DNA of 64,000 nucleotides, taken from contig NZ_CP014750.1 of assembly GCF_001592435.1 (NCBI RefSeq), positions 1,426,001-1,490,000 on the forward strand, given 5' to 3'. The notes under the pieces are model-generated. The model was not told the origin of the DNA. It made no database searches and saw nothing but the letters and a program-made list of their open reading frames with translations. The stretch comes from Thermococcus peptonophilus (lineage in GTDB: Archaea; Methanobacteriota_B; Thermococci; Thermococcales; Thermococcaceae). Positions 8,133-16,174 of the stretch are shown one piece after another. A program made the translations under genes and the position numbers. Position 1 is the first letter of the stretch. The number at the start of each line of letters is the position of its first letter.

Positions 8133-8894
8133 TCAGACCTTTCCATGATAAAGTACCCTGATAAGCTCTTCCGGAAGGCCTTCTTTCTTGATTTTCTCCT
8201 CTATGAGCTTTTTCTCGTCCTCGTAATCCACTTCTATGAACTTGGTGTGTAGCGTGTCCACATCAACGAGAGCAAAGGTTGCTTTATGGTTCTTGCCTGG
8301 TGGATATCCAATGCTTCCGGGGCAGATGACTCTACCATAGCGGGTCATGGCGTTAACTGGATACTTGGGTGATGCAACGAAGAGTATCTCGTAGTCCTTG
8401 ACCGGCCTCATGATGGTCTCGTAGTAGCTGGTTGGCTGGTCTGGCAGTACAACTCCTCCAAACGGGTTAAGCGGACTTCCATATACTCCGAATATATCGT
8501 TCTTTCCAATCTTATCAACAAGATATATTGGAAGGTCCCTTATGAACTCGCGCCCTTTGTGACCAAGGGCTTCCCAGGTGTACTTGAGGGCCTTCTTTAT
8601 GTAGTCTGGATATTCAACTCTGTCAATGTAATCAGGTCCTTCAGCGTGGGGATCGCTCTCGGCTATTACCTGGTCTAACTCACCCCTAATGACTTTGACT
8701 GTGTTGTTCCTGATGAGGTCATCAAGAGCGTCAAGGACTTCCTTCGGATACGGGAACAGACCAATGATGTTGCCCAGAACATAATATTTTTCTATCTCAT
8801 ATCCCTCTTCCTTTAAGGCTTCTATCTTTTCGAGGGCCTTTGCCAGTGCTGGAAGGTTGCCGTTGATGTTTGCGAGAACAGCCACATACACCAT
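8133..8894 (-). CDS. Metallophosphoesterase-fold protein lacking metal ligands
   Basis: 253 residues with the layout of the YfcE/MJ0936-type calcineurin-like phosphoesterases, but the metal-binding motifs are replaced one after another: the DxH motif reads ANINGN, the GD motif reads LGNIIG, GNHD reads RGELD, and GHTH reads ASPK. The surrounding scaffold (NLPALAKALEKI, CPGSIGYPPG) is kept. It is therefore probably not a metal-dependent phosphatase; a binding role is possible. The ATG at 8894 has GGAGGTGGTGGG upstream. Confidence 0.7.
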   Translation of the reverse strand: MVYVAVLANINGNLPALAKALEKIEALKEEGYEIEKYYVLGNIIGLFPYPKEVLDALDDLIRNNTVKVIRGELDQVIAESDPHAEGPDYIDRVEYPDYIKKALKYTWEALGHKGREFIRDLPIYLVDKIGKNDIFGVYGSPLNPFGGVVLPDQPTSYYETIMRPVKDYEILFVASPKYPVNAMTRYGRVICPGSIGYPPGKNHKATFALVDVDTLHTKFIEVDYEDEKKLIEEKIKKEGLPEELIRVLYHGKV

Positions 8895-8946
8895 AGCCCA
8901 CCACCTCCGTTTTTCTTACCTAAAGAAAATAAAAATGTTAGAGTAT

Positions 8947-9024
8947 TTAAGCCTTTCGTTTCTTCTTTCTCTTTTTCTCGCCGGCAATTGCAATGAGGTA
9001 CGTGAGCACTGCGTCCTCTATCAT
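8947..9024 (-). CDS. Predicted 25-residue basic small protein
   Basis: MIEDAVLTYLIAIAGEKKRK plus KKRKA: a short hydrophobic or amphipathic start followed by a lysine/arginine run. The ATG has a strong site GGAGGTGA 5 nt upstream and a TATA-like TTAAAAAC about 110 nt upstream on the same strand. Function unknown. The architecture resembles the small gene at 13337. Too short for homology by eye; the ribosome-binding site is the main support. Confidence 0.45.
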   Translation of the reverse strand: MIEDAVLTYLIAIAGEKKRKKKRKA

Positions 9025-9273
9025 CTCTCTCACCTCCCCTCCATGTTATTGGTTATCTCGCGCGGTGGAGGAATGATTCGGGAAGTACTGGGAAATGCAC
9101 ATGGGAGCAACTAGTGAATAGGCACTCTGAAGTTTTTAATCGCTAACTGAGGGTGCGAAGTATACGAGTATAAACGACGCTACTAAACGTTTACTAATGG
9201 TCCTGATGACTGAAGACACATCAAGGGCCTAGAACGGCGGATTATCTTTCGAGGTATCACTGGAGAAGTTTTG

Positions 9274-9351
9274 TGGCGGACCGGCGGGGCTTCGAACCCC
9301 GGACCTGCGGCTTAGGAGGCCGCCGCCCTATCCTGGCTAGGCTACCGGTCC
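9274..9351 (-). tRNA. tRNA-Arg(CCU)
   Basis: 78 nt with encoded CCA on the minus strand. The acceptor GGACCGG pairs with CCGGTCC, the anticodon loop CTCCTAA reads CCU, and the T loop is TTCGAAG. Its promoter region is shared with the divergent Lrp-like gene. Confidence 0.95.
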
Positions 9352-9380
9352 ACTGCCCGCTAATCCCTCTTAGAGAAGGG

Positions 9381-9388
9381 TATTTAAA
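9381..9388. promoter_or_regulatory. Shared TATA region, tRNA-Arg(CCU) and lrp-like gene
   Basis: TATTTAAA is about 30 nt upstream of the tRNA-Arg 5' end (9351, minus strand) and about 22-38 nt upstream of the Lrp-like start codons (9410/9419, plus strand). A single A/T block could serve as TATA box in both directions. Confidence 0.45.
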
Positions 9389-9409
9389 GTTTACGGTGTA
9401 TTCTCTCCG

Positions 9410-9868
9410 GTGGTGATTGTGGTCGATGAGCTTGACATGAAGATACTGTCATTGCTCCAGAAAAACGCTAGGCTTTCCTACAGGGAGATAGCGAAGGAGC
9501 TTGGGGTGGCTGTTGGTACCGTATACAACCGCATTAAGCGTCTTGAAGAGAGCGGGATTATCAAGGGATACGCCCCGATTATTGACTATGAAAAGCTCGG
9601 CTTTGGTTTGACGGCCTTAATAGGGGTTAAGGCTCGGGGAAAGAAAATAATTGAGATTGAGCGGAAAATCGCAGAGAGCGGTAGGGCTATGATGGTCTAC
9701 GACATCACCGGTGAGTTCGATATATTCGTAATCGCAAAGTTCAAGGACAGGGCAGATATGAACAGGTTTGTAAAATGGCTGCTGTCGCTGGACGGCGTTG
9801 AAAAAACGAACACAAGCGTGGTCATGCAGGTTGTTAAAGAGGAACCTAGATTATCCCTTGAGGATTAG
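9410..9868 (+). CDS. Lrp/AsnC-family transcriptional regulator
   Basis: 152 residues. The N-terminal helix-turn-helix (LDMKILSLLQKNARLSYREIA through GTVYNRIKRLEESGII, residues 7-52) is followed by the RAM ligand-binding domain (IKGYAPIIDYEKLGF to the end), with the GEFDIFVIAKF strand. Such proteins bind amino acids or other small molecules and form octamers. Start choice is uncertain: GTG 9410, 9413 or 9419 are all near the expected transcription start, so the mRNA may be leaderless. Its 3' end overlaps the convergent gene by 18 nt. Confidence 0.85.
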   Translation: MVIVVDELDMKILSLLQKNARLSYREIAKELGVAVGTVYNRIKRLEESGIIKGYAPIIDYEKLGFGLTALIGVKARGKKIIEIERKIAESGRAMMVYDITGEFDIFVIAKFKDRADMNRFVKWLLSLDGVEKTNTSVVMQVVKEEPRLSLED

Positions 9869-10180
9869 AACTTCCCTGAGAAATCTTTCGGTAAAGTCTT
9901 GGAAGCTTTCCACGGGGAGAGTCACTTCTCTTTCATTGACTTTCCCCCTGAAAACAAACCTTCTGGAGGTTATCTCTCTAAGCTTGCTGAAGGAAGGATT
10001 TTCCTTTATTGTTTCCTCGAGAACCTTTGTGAATTCAACTTCGTCGACCTCTTCTATCACACCCTCTATAACCACGATCTTTCCGCAGTCTTCTTCGGAG
10101 CATTCAAATCTAAAAGGAACGCCGGGCGTAAACTCGACTGGGACGCTAAGCCCGGCGGCGTTGTAAACGAATCCCTTCAT
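9851..10180 (-). CDS. Conserved-type hypothetical protein
   Basis: 109 residues, no family recognised. It has an N-terminal beta-rich segment (VEFTPGVPFRFECSEEDCGKIVVIEGVI) with two cysteines five residues apart, and a charged C-terminus. No signal peptide or membrane helix. The start ATG 10180 has GAGGGAT upstream. It lies 9 nt downstream of the GfcR-like gene on the same strand and is probably co-transcribed with it. Confidence 0.6.
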   Translation of the reverse strand: MKGFVYNAAGLSVPVEFTPGVPFRFECSEEDCGKIVVIEGVIEEVDEVEFTKVLEETIKENPSFSKLREITSRRFVFRGKVNEREVTLPVESFQDFTERFLREVLILKG

Positions 10181-10189
10181 GGAAATCCC

Positions 10190-10903
10190 TCAGAGCTTTA
10201 TGAGGCTCTCAACGGGGAATGGGTGCTCCCCTTTGAGCTTTTCAACTTCGTCGCCAACACTTATCAGAAAGAACATCCCCACTGGCTTTGCGCCGGCTTG
10301 GTGCACCAGCTCCACGAGTGCCCTCTGCGTCTCCCCGCTCCTTATGACGTCGTCCACAATGAGCACAGTCTCTCCCTTCTTCAGAGCCCAGTGGGGAAGG
10401 TAGAGCGTCATAACGCTTCCCGATGCACTGGGTACGTAGTTTACTTCGTAGAACTTCTCGACGCCGACTTCCTTCTTCTTCTTTGCGTATATCAAGTCTG
10501 CTCCCAGCTCCCTTGCTATGTGTGTCCCCAGAACAATGCCGTCGGTTTCAGCGGTGAGGACTTTGTCAATGTCTTTGTCCATGTACTTGCTGGCAACTTC
10601 CTCCGCTATCAAACTCATCAGTGCAGTATCACTTAGGACGGGCATGTTGTCGAAGAATCCTCTTTCATCAAACTTTATCCTCTTGCGCACCTCTTCTTCG
10701 ATGTTAATGTAAGGTGCAAGCAGTTCCATAAGCTCTTTAGTCCTCTCTGAGCTTGGCAGTACTTTTCCCCTAACGTACCGGTTGAGGACTGTTATTGGCA
10801 ATCCCGTTATGCGGGACAGTTCTTCATACGTGTACGACTTCTTTAACAGCCTCAGGATTCTTATCAGTCTCAGCTTTTCCTGGACTGCCTTTAACTGGCT
10901 CAC
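10190..10903 (-). CDS. gfcR: GfcR-like PRTase-fold transcriptional regulator
   Basis: 237 residues. An N-terminal helix-turn-helix (YEELSRITGLPITVLNRYVRG, residues 25-45) is fused to a phosphoribosyltransferase domain with the PRPP loop VLIVDDVIRSGET (about residues 182-194). This is the architecture of archaeal GfcR-type regulators, formerly annotated as orotate phosphoribosyltransferase; haloarchaeal GfcR controls sugar catabolism. Here the regulon is unknown, and purine or PRPP sensing is possible. The start is GTG 10903, with GGAGGTGA 5 nt upstream. Confidence 0.75.
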   Translation of the reverse strand: MSQLKAVQEKLRLIRILRLLKKSYTYEELSRITGLPITVLNRYVRGKVLPSSERTKELMELLAPYINIEEEVRKRIKFDERGFFDNMPVLSDTALMSLIAEEVASKYMDKDIDKVLTAETDGIVLGTHIARELGADLIYAKKKKEVGVEKFYEVNYVPSASGSVMTLYLPHWALKKGETVLIVDDVIRSGETQRALVELVHQAGAKPVGMFFLISVGDEVEKLKGEHPFPVESLIKL

Positions 10904-10959
10904 TCTCTCACCTCCGGGTGGCCATGAATTAACAAGAAAATGTATAAATATGTTTCGGT

Positions 10960-11490
10960 CTAAACGCTCGCATTAACTTGGGTTTTCTGAGTCTCGTGAA
11001 TCACTCTTCGTCGATATTCCTCGATGATGTCTCCATATTCTTTCATGAGGAACTCTTTGGTTATGGGTTTACCTTCGGGATGATTAATGCCCGGGCAGAA
11101 TGAGTCTTCCTTCACGTAAATCTCCATTTTCTCTCCATGTTTCACAAAGACGAACGGATAAAGCCTGCATGCGAGCGGCCTGTGGTTGTAAATTTTGCAC
11201 TTCTTTGTTTCGGGATCAAGAAAGACGCATGCATCGGTAACAGGGTTTTTCTTTATCGCATACCCGAGAAACTTGTCTCCCCTGTAGAAGAGCTTTTCAT
11301 AATCAACGAACTCCCAGGCATTGTAGCCAAGTTCTTCGATTCTCTCTATGTCCTCATCCCTGAGCGGGATTTCAAGCCTCTCACAGCAAAGTCCGCAGTT
11401 TTCGAGGCACTTAAATTTGAAGGCTGGGTCGGCCTCGACCTTCAAGGTGACGAGGTCGATGGTCGCGACCCACTTTTTCAATTCCTTCAC
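10960..11490 (-). CDS. YkgJ-family cysteine cluster protein
   Basis: 176 residues with the metal-cluster pattern CLENCGLCCERL near residue 28, then CVFLDPETKKCKIYNHRPLACRLYPF in pieces around 88-113, and a final CPG. The family (YkgJ, formerly UPF0153) is thought to bind zinc or iron-sulfur; its reaction is unknown. The start is either GTG 11490, overlapping the previous stop as GTGA, or TTG 11481, which is better spaced from AGGGGGTGA. Last gene of the SRP54-RAM-YkgJ set on the minus strand. Confidence 0.8.
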   Translation of the reverse strand: MKELKKWVATIDLVTLKVEADPAFKFKCLENCGLCCERLEIPLRDEDIERIEELGYNAWEFVDYEKLFYRGDKFLGYAIKKNPVTDACVFLDPETKKCKIYNHRPLACRLYPFVFVKHGEKMEIYVKEDSFCPGINHPEGKPITKEFLMKEYGDIIEEYRRRVIHETQKTQVNASV

Positions 11491-11726
11491 CCCCTGTAGG
11501 CGCTTGCTATGAGGGTCTCTGTTAGTTCAATGTCCTTTATTTTCCTGAGAACTTCATCGTGGAACCTGTCTAGCTTCTCAATGCTGGGGACTTCGACACG
11601 GGCTATGATATCGTACTCCCCGTATACCCTGTAGGCCTCTTTGACACGGGGGTCTTTTATTATCTCCTGATAGACCTTTTCTTCGTTTCCGGGTTTCACA
11701 ACTATCAGAACGATTGCCTCTATCAT
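11487..11726 (-). CDS. Stand-alone RAM (Lrp/AsnC ligand-binding) domain protein
   Basis: 79 residues forming only the RAM domain: [21 protein letters not shown], then [15 protein letters not shown] and a final helix and strand. There is no DNA-binding helix-turn-helix. Such single-domain proteins form amino-acid-binding assemblies of uncertain role and may modulate full-length Lrp proteins. The ATG overlaps the SRP54 stop (ATGA), which implies translational coupling. Confidence 0.85.
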   Translation of the reverse strand: MIEAIVLIVVKPGNEEKVYQEIIKDPRVKEAYRVYGEYDIIARVEVPSIEKLDRFHDEVLRKIKDIELTETLIASAYRG

Positions 11727-13069
11727 ATTCCCAGCCCCCCGAAATTGAACTTCTTGGCCATCTTCGCGAGCTTTCTCTTATTCAAGCTCTTGAACATCTT
11801 CTTCATCTGATTGTACTGGTTGAGAAGCTCCCTTACTTCTGCAGTGGTTGCCCCGGATCCTCTGGCTATGCGCTTTATCCTCGAATAGTTGATGATCTCT
11901 GGGTTTTCAAGCTCTTCTTCTGTCATTGAGTCCATTATGACTTTATACCTCTTTAGCTTTTCTTCCCCCACTCTAACGGCTTCTTCTGGGAGGGAATAGC
12001 CAAGTCCCGGTATCATCTGGAGTATCTGCTTCAGTGGGCCCATCTTCTGCATCGCTTCAAGCTGGGCGTACATGTCCTTGAGGTTGAACTTTCCGCGCAG
12101 GAACTTCTCCATGTCCTCTTCTTTAAACTCCTGCTCCTTCTGGAGCTCCTCTATCTTCTCTAGGAGGCCCTGTATGTCGCCGAGACCGAGCAACCTTGAA
12201 ACGAAGCGCTTTGGATCAAAGGGCTCAAGGTCGTCTATCCTCTCGCCGGTTCCGATGAACTTTATCGGAGCACCCGTCGCCGCGACTGCCGAGAGAGCTC
12301 CACCACCCTTGGCGCTTCCATCGAGCTTCGTCACGATTATTGATCCTATTGGGGTTGCCTCCTTGAAGGCCACTGCCTGGTTGTACGCCTGCTGACCTAT
12401 GGTACCATCTATTACAAGTATAACTTCATGGGGCTTAATGGCCTCGCTTATCTGCCTCATCTCCTCGATGAGGCCCTTCTCTTCCTTGTGCCTTCCCGCG
12501 GAGTCGACTATTATGACGTCAACACCCTTCTCACGGAAGTGCTCAACGCCTTCCCTCGCGAGCTTGACTGCGTCCTTCTCCTCGGGATCACCAAAAACCT
12601 CTATGCCAAACGGGTCGAGAAGCTGTCTGAGCTGGTAGTAAGCTCCAGGTCTCCAGGTGTCGGAACAGACAACGCCGACTTTGTACCCCCTCTTCTGAAG
12701 GTAGCGGGCGAGCTTTGCGACGCTCGTCGTCTTTCCGGAACCCTGGATTCCAACCGTGAGGATAACGGTCGGCTTGTGCTTTATCTCAAGGGGCTTTGCC
12801 TCGGTTCCGAGAAACTTGGTTAGTTCTTCGTACACGATCTTTATTATGTGCTCCTTCTTGCTGACACCTGCGGGAGGTTCTTCTTCGAGCGCACGCTTTT
12901 GTATCTGCTTTGTTAGTTGAAGGACGAGCTTAACGTTAACGTCTGCCTGGAGTAGTGCCCTCTGGATATCCCTCACTATCTCTTTGATCGTGGCTTCATC
13001 AACGGTGCTCGAACGGGCGAGTTTTTTGAGAGCGCTGTTCAGTGCTTGGCCGAGCTTCTCAAGTGCCAT
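11723..13069 (-). CDS. srp54: Signal recognition particle protein SRP54
   Basis: 448 residues, GTPase of the signal recognition particle that binds 7S RNA and signal sequences. N domain at 1-85; G domain with GIQGSGKTT (about 105-113), [19 protein letters not shown] and [13 protein letters not shown]-terminal methionine-rich M domain from about 300 ([20 protein letters not shown]). I set the start at ATG 13069 ([10 protein letters not shown]), after AAGGTGAGAAAA; the GTG at 13078 is the ribosome-binding site. Promoter TATA at 13103-13110. Confidence 0.97.
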   Translation of the reverse strand: MALEKLGQALNSALKKLARSSTVDEATIKEIVRDIQRALLQADVNVKLVLQLTKQIQKRALEEEPPAGVSKKEHIIKIVYEELTKFLGTEAKPLEIKHKPTVILTVGIQGSGKTTSVAKLARYLQKRGYKVGVVCSDTWRPGAYYQLRQLLDPFGIEVFGDPEEKDAVKLAREGVEHFREKGVDVIIVDSAGRHKEEKGLIEEMRQISEAIKPHEVILVIDGTIGQQAYNQAVAFKEATPIGSIIVTKLDGSAKGGGALSAVAATGAPIKFIGTGERIDDLEPFDPKRFVSRLLGLGDIQGLLEKIEELQKEQEFKEEDMEKFLRGKFNLKDMYAQLEAMQKMGPLKQILQMIPGLGYSLPEEAVRVGEEKLKRYKVIMDSMTEEELENPEIINYSRIKRIARGSGATTAEVRELLNQYNQMKKMFKSLNKRKLAKMAKKFNFGGLGI

Positions 13070-13102
13070 TTTTCTCACCTTGTTTAGAGATGAATCATAG
13101 CC

Positions 13103-13110
13103 TTATAAAC
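13103..13110 (-). promoter_or_regulatory. TATA box for the srp54 operon
   Basis: On the minus strand this reads TTTATAAG, about 34-41 nt before the SRP54 ATG. It gives a leader of roughly 10 nt that contains the GGTGA site. Confidence 0.5.
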
Positions 13111-13336
13111 GGTTGGGTCTTTGAGTTCTTGTAAAATGTATCCATTTTATTTGATCCGCCGTTTTAAGGCCGCTTGAGATGTAATTTTTTGCACATTAAA
13201 GCTAAATCCAATTCTATGGTCTCTTTTATTGAGTTCGGAGTTCTTTTCGGTTCATTTCTGCGAAAAAACAATCTACAAAAGTTTTTAAACCTGAAAATGC
13301 TATTAGTTAACGGAGAGAAAAATAGGGGGTGAGAGA

Positions 13337-13447
13337 ATGCTTCCGTGGATGCTCGTTTACGAGTACATGTTCACCAAGGAGAACGAGAGGAGAAAGAGAA
13401 GGCCAATTCCTGAGGAGCTTGAGTACGTTGAGATGCTCCGCAACTGA
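13337..13447 (+). CDS. Predicted 36-residue small protein
   Basis: An aromatic and hydrophobic N-terminus (MLPWMLVYEYMFTK) is followed by a basic run (ERRKRRP) and an acidic tail. The ATG follows GGGGGTGAG by 5 nt, and a TATA-like GTTTTTAAACC lies about 50 nt upstream, so both transcription and translation signals are present. Function unknown. It shares its layout, though not its sequence, with the small gene at 8947-9024. Confidence 0.6.
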   Translation: MLPWMLVYEYMFTKENERRKRRPIPEELEYVEMLRN

Positions 13448-13615
13448 GTCGGATATAGGTTGTTTTTCTTTTTGACTGTTCTTATCAGTTTGGGGTTTTG
13501 TCTGTAGGGATTGTGTGTTGTTCGAATTGTTCGTTGATTGTCGAACTATTTTTTAACGAGTGTCTTTAGGAAAGCTTTTTATACATTGAAGTTGTACATA
13601 TTATTGGTGATACCT

Positions 13616-13825
13616 ATGCCAACGGTTATCAAGCGTGACCCCAAGAAGTTTTTGAAGGAGCTTCGCATCCATTACGGCGATGTCTGGAAGATGCCATCAA
13701 GCCAGTATTTGACCAGTCCTGATTTTGTTGTTGTTGACCCACGGACTGGAAAGAAGACGAAGGTCAGCTTTGTCTCCCTCGACGATGGGGAAGTTGTTGG
13801 AGTTGTGTACGACGACATCAGCTGA
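13616..13825 (+). CDS. Small hypothetical protein
   Basis: 69 residues (MPTVIKRDPKKFLKELRIHY at the start), soluble, probably mostly beta after an initial helix: FVVVDPRTGKKTKVSFVSL and EVVGVVYDD look like hairpin strands. Family not recognised. The ATG 13616 is 6 nt after GGTGAT, and a TATA box (TTTTTATAC, about 13576-13584) gives a short leader. Longer in-frame starts upstream would cross that TATA box and are rejected. Confidence 0.7.
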   Translation: MPTVIKRDPKKFLKELRIHYGDVWKMPSSQYLTSPDFVVVDPRTGKKTKVSFVSLDDGEVVGVVYDDIS

Positions 13826-13910
13826 TTTGTGACTGTCCTTTTTGATTATCCTTAGTACTACTTTTGGCAATCTATAAATACTCCCTGATTCTAAAACTCC
13901 ATGGTGGGTG

Positions 13911-15222
13911 ATGGGTTCTGTCGCGGGATATATATTCCGAGCTACTATCAATCGCACGTAACATTGTCGATCCTTACTTGAGGGCGCTTACCTATGCTAG
14001 AATCGGCTACTATATGTGCCAAGCCAAACACCCTAAGTATAAAGATGCGTTTTCCTCGGCTCTCAGGGCGATAGCCTCAATTGAAAGCGCACCCCTTATG
14101 GTCAATGCCTTGCTCGAAGTTGGAACTCTTCTGAGCGGTATAAACCCACAGAGTGCCAGCCGCGTTTTTGAAAGTGCCCATGAGGCCATCAGTGAAATGC
14201 CACAGCCGCTTAAGGATGATTTCCTGCAGCGCTTGGTGAAAAAGCTTGTCCAGGTAAACCTTATAGAAAAGGCGTTTGAGTATTCTTTAGAGCTTGAAAA
14301 CGAGGTTAAACGAAACGACTCTCTAATCTTGGTGCTGAACAGCTACGTCAATGAGGGAAATCTCAGAAATGCCCACAGGGTTGTGGAATACATTCAAAAT
14401 GAACCTTGGCGTTCTCTGGCTCTTTTCAGCATTCTCAAGGAGCATCTCAAGAGGGGAGAGCTTGGCACGGCTCTGGGCCTGCTTTCCCAGTTCAGAAGCG
14501 ATTACTGGCTTGGTGAGGCAGTGAAGTCTGTTGCCGTTTATCTCAAAAAATCGGACAACTTGGATTCTGCGGTTTATGAGAAGGTTTTCCAGTTTATGGC
14601 CAGCCTTTCGTCGGACGTAAGTAATGATGTACTTAAATCCTTCCTCGTTGGTCTGGCAGTTCAGGGTGAAATCAAGTTTGTTTCAGAGTCCCTTAAGAGA
14701 ATTCCCCGCGAGCAATGGGATGAAATAATCTCTGCAATTGTGTCCTCGATCATCGATAGGGGTGAGCTTGTTACAGAGTTCCTCGATTCGCTGCCCGAGG
14801 ACGCTAAAATACTCGCAGTAGGTTATGTACTAGACATCCTTCTTGAAAGGCCTCCAAGTTCAGAGTACCTAGAACTCGTCAGAAAAATCGGCTCTTTTGC
14901 TTCTTCAGAGCGCATTAAGGTCAAGGCAGTTCGTTATCTCTCAAAACTCCACGACTACGAGGGGGCTTGGAATCTTGCTTCCTCTATAAGTGACCCCCAC
15001 CTTCGTTCCCTTGCCTTTGGGAGTATAGCAATCGAGAAGCTAAAAGAGGGGGACATAGATGGAGCCATAGATGCGGCCCTCGAGGTCAAGGATCCGAGGT
15101 GGGGTTCATGGTTGCTCAGCGAGATTTTAGCGAAAATAGCAGAACTTCAGGCCAGCGGACAGGTAGTTGAAGACATCGAGGAGAGGGCAGAGAAACAAAA
15201 GCGCCTGTGGGCTGATGAATAA
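13911..15222 (+). CDS. Helical-repeat (TPR/HEAT-like) protein with apparent frameshift at its start
   Basis: About 435 residues of alpha-helical repeats with recurring units such as ARNIVDPYLRALTYARIGYY and SSISDPHLRSLAFGSIAIEK; no enzymatic motif. A TATA box (TCTATAAATA, 13871) and GGTGGGTG point to ATG 13911, but that frame stops after 16 codons (TAA 13959). The long frame is open from 13912 and has no ATG, GTG or TTG before TTG 13978. Removing one G from the GGG run at 13913-13915 would fuse ATG to the long frame. Likely a one-base frameshift or sequence error; otherwise a short form starts at TTG 13978. Related in style to the gene at 18511. Confidence 0.7.
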
Positions 15223-15263
15223 CGTTTTAAGGCACGTTTCTTTTATCTTTCCGGGTGATGTGG

Positions 15264-16067
15264 ATGCCAAGGATAGCGATAATAGGCGGTTCTGGAGTTT
15301 ACGACCCGGCACTTCTGACCAACATCAGGGAAGAAACCGTTAAGACACCCTACGGCTCGGTTAGGGTTAAGATCGGCGAGTACAACGGTGAGGAGATAGC
15401 CTTTCTGGCGAGGCACGGTGAGGGACACAGCGTTCCACCGCACAAGATAAACTACCGCGCAAACATATGGGCGCTCTATGAGCTTGGCGTCGAGAGGATA
15501 CTCTCAACTTCCGCTGTCGGCTCCCTCAACCTCGACATGAAGCCAGGGGACTTCGTTATCCTCGACCAGCTCATGGACTTTACCAAGACCAGACACTACA
15601 CCTTCTACGACGGTGAAGAAAGCCCGCACGACAGGAAGTTCGTGGCCCACGTGGACTTTACGGAGCCTTACTGCCCCGAGCTGAGGAAAGCCCTGATGAA
15701 CGCCGCCAGGGAGCTGGGCTTTACATACCACCCCACGGGAACTTACGCCTGCATGGAAGGGCCCCGCTTTGAGACGAGGGCTGAGATAAGGGCGCTAAAG
15801 ATCCTCGGGGCCGACGTCGTTGGCATGACCCAGTGTCCGGAGGCAGCACTTGCGAGGGAGCTTGAGATGTGCTACGCGAGCGTTGCCATAGTCACCAACT
15901 ACGCCGCTGGCATAAGCCCCAACAAGCTCACCCACACGGAAGTGGTCGAGCTTATGGCCCAGAAGTCCAACGAGATAAAGCTCCTGCTCATGAACACTAT
16001 CAAGTACATTCCAAAGGAAAGAAGGTGCCCCTGTAAGGATGCACTGAAGGGCGCGACCGGCGAGTAG
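15264..16067 (+). CDS. mtnP: S-methyl-5'-thioadenosine phosphorylase
   Basis: 267 residues, nucleoside phosphorylase family (MTAP/PNP). It releases adenine and methylthioribose-1-phosphate from the by-product of polyamine synthesis. Phosphate and base-binding motifs: GGSGVYD near the N-terminus, RHGEGHSVPPHKINYRANIW, and GTYACMEGPRFETRAEIR around 158-175. The tail ERRCPCKDAL carries a CxC pair, known in the Pyrococcus enzyme as a stabilising disulfide motif. The start is ATG 15264, 3 nt after the GGGTGATG site; upstream GTG and ATG codons are part of it. Confidence 0.9.
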   Translation: MPRIAIIGGSGVYDPALLTNIREETVKTPYGSVRVKIGEYNGEEIAFLARHGEGHSVPPHKINYRANIWALYELGVERILSTSAVGSLNLDMKPGDFVILDQLMDFTKTRHYTFYDGEESPHDRKFVAHVDFTEPYCPELRKALMNAARELGFTYHPTGTYACMEGPRFETRAEIRALKILGADVVGMTQCPEAALARELEMCYASVAIVTNYAAGISPNKLTHTEVVELMAQKSNEIKLLLMNTIKYIPKERRCPCKDALKGATGE

Positions 16068-16133
16068 TGTCCTTCTCCGTTCTCCCTTCTTCTTAGATGT
16101 GCTTACGTTTTGAACTTCAAGTTAAAGAAAGTG

Positions 16134-16141
16134 TTTAAAAA
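16134..16141 (+). promoter_or_regulatory. TATA box for the CoADR-like gene
   Basis: TTTAAAAA lies 34-41 nt before ATG 16175, giving a leader of about 10 nt containing AGGTGA. Confidence 0.5.
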
Positions 16142-16174
16142 CCCTAACCATAATACTGCTATTAGGTGAACCGA

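Noticed and set aside
8857-9114. Plus-strand 85-codon frame across the phosphoesterase start
   Set aside because: It is mostly antisense to the phosphoesterase 5' end and to the small peptide with the strong ribosome site; no start signals of its own.
9202-9226. C/D box small RNA or terminator hairpin (CCTGATG / CATCAAGG)
   Set aside because: The box C-like and box D-like words are adjacent rather than separated by a guide, and the stem has a bulge; too weak to call.
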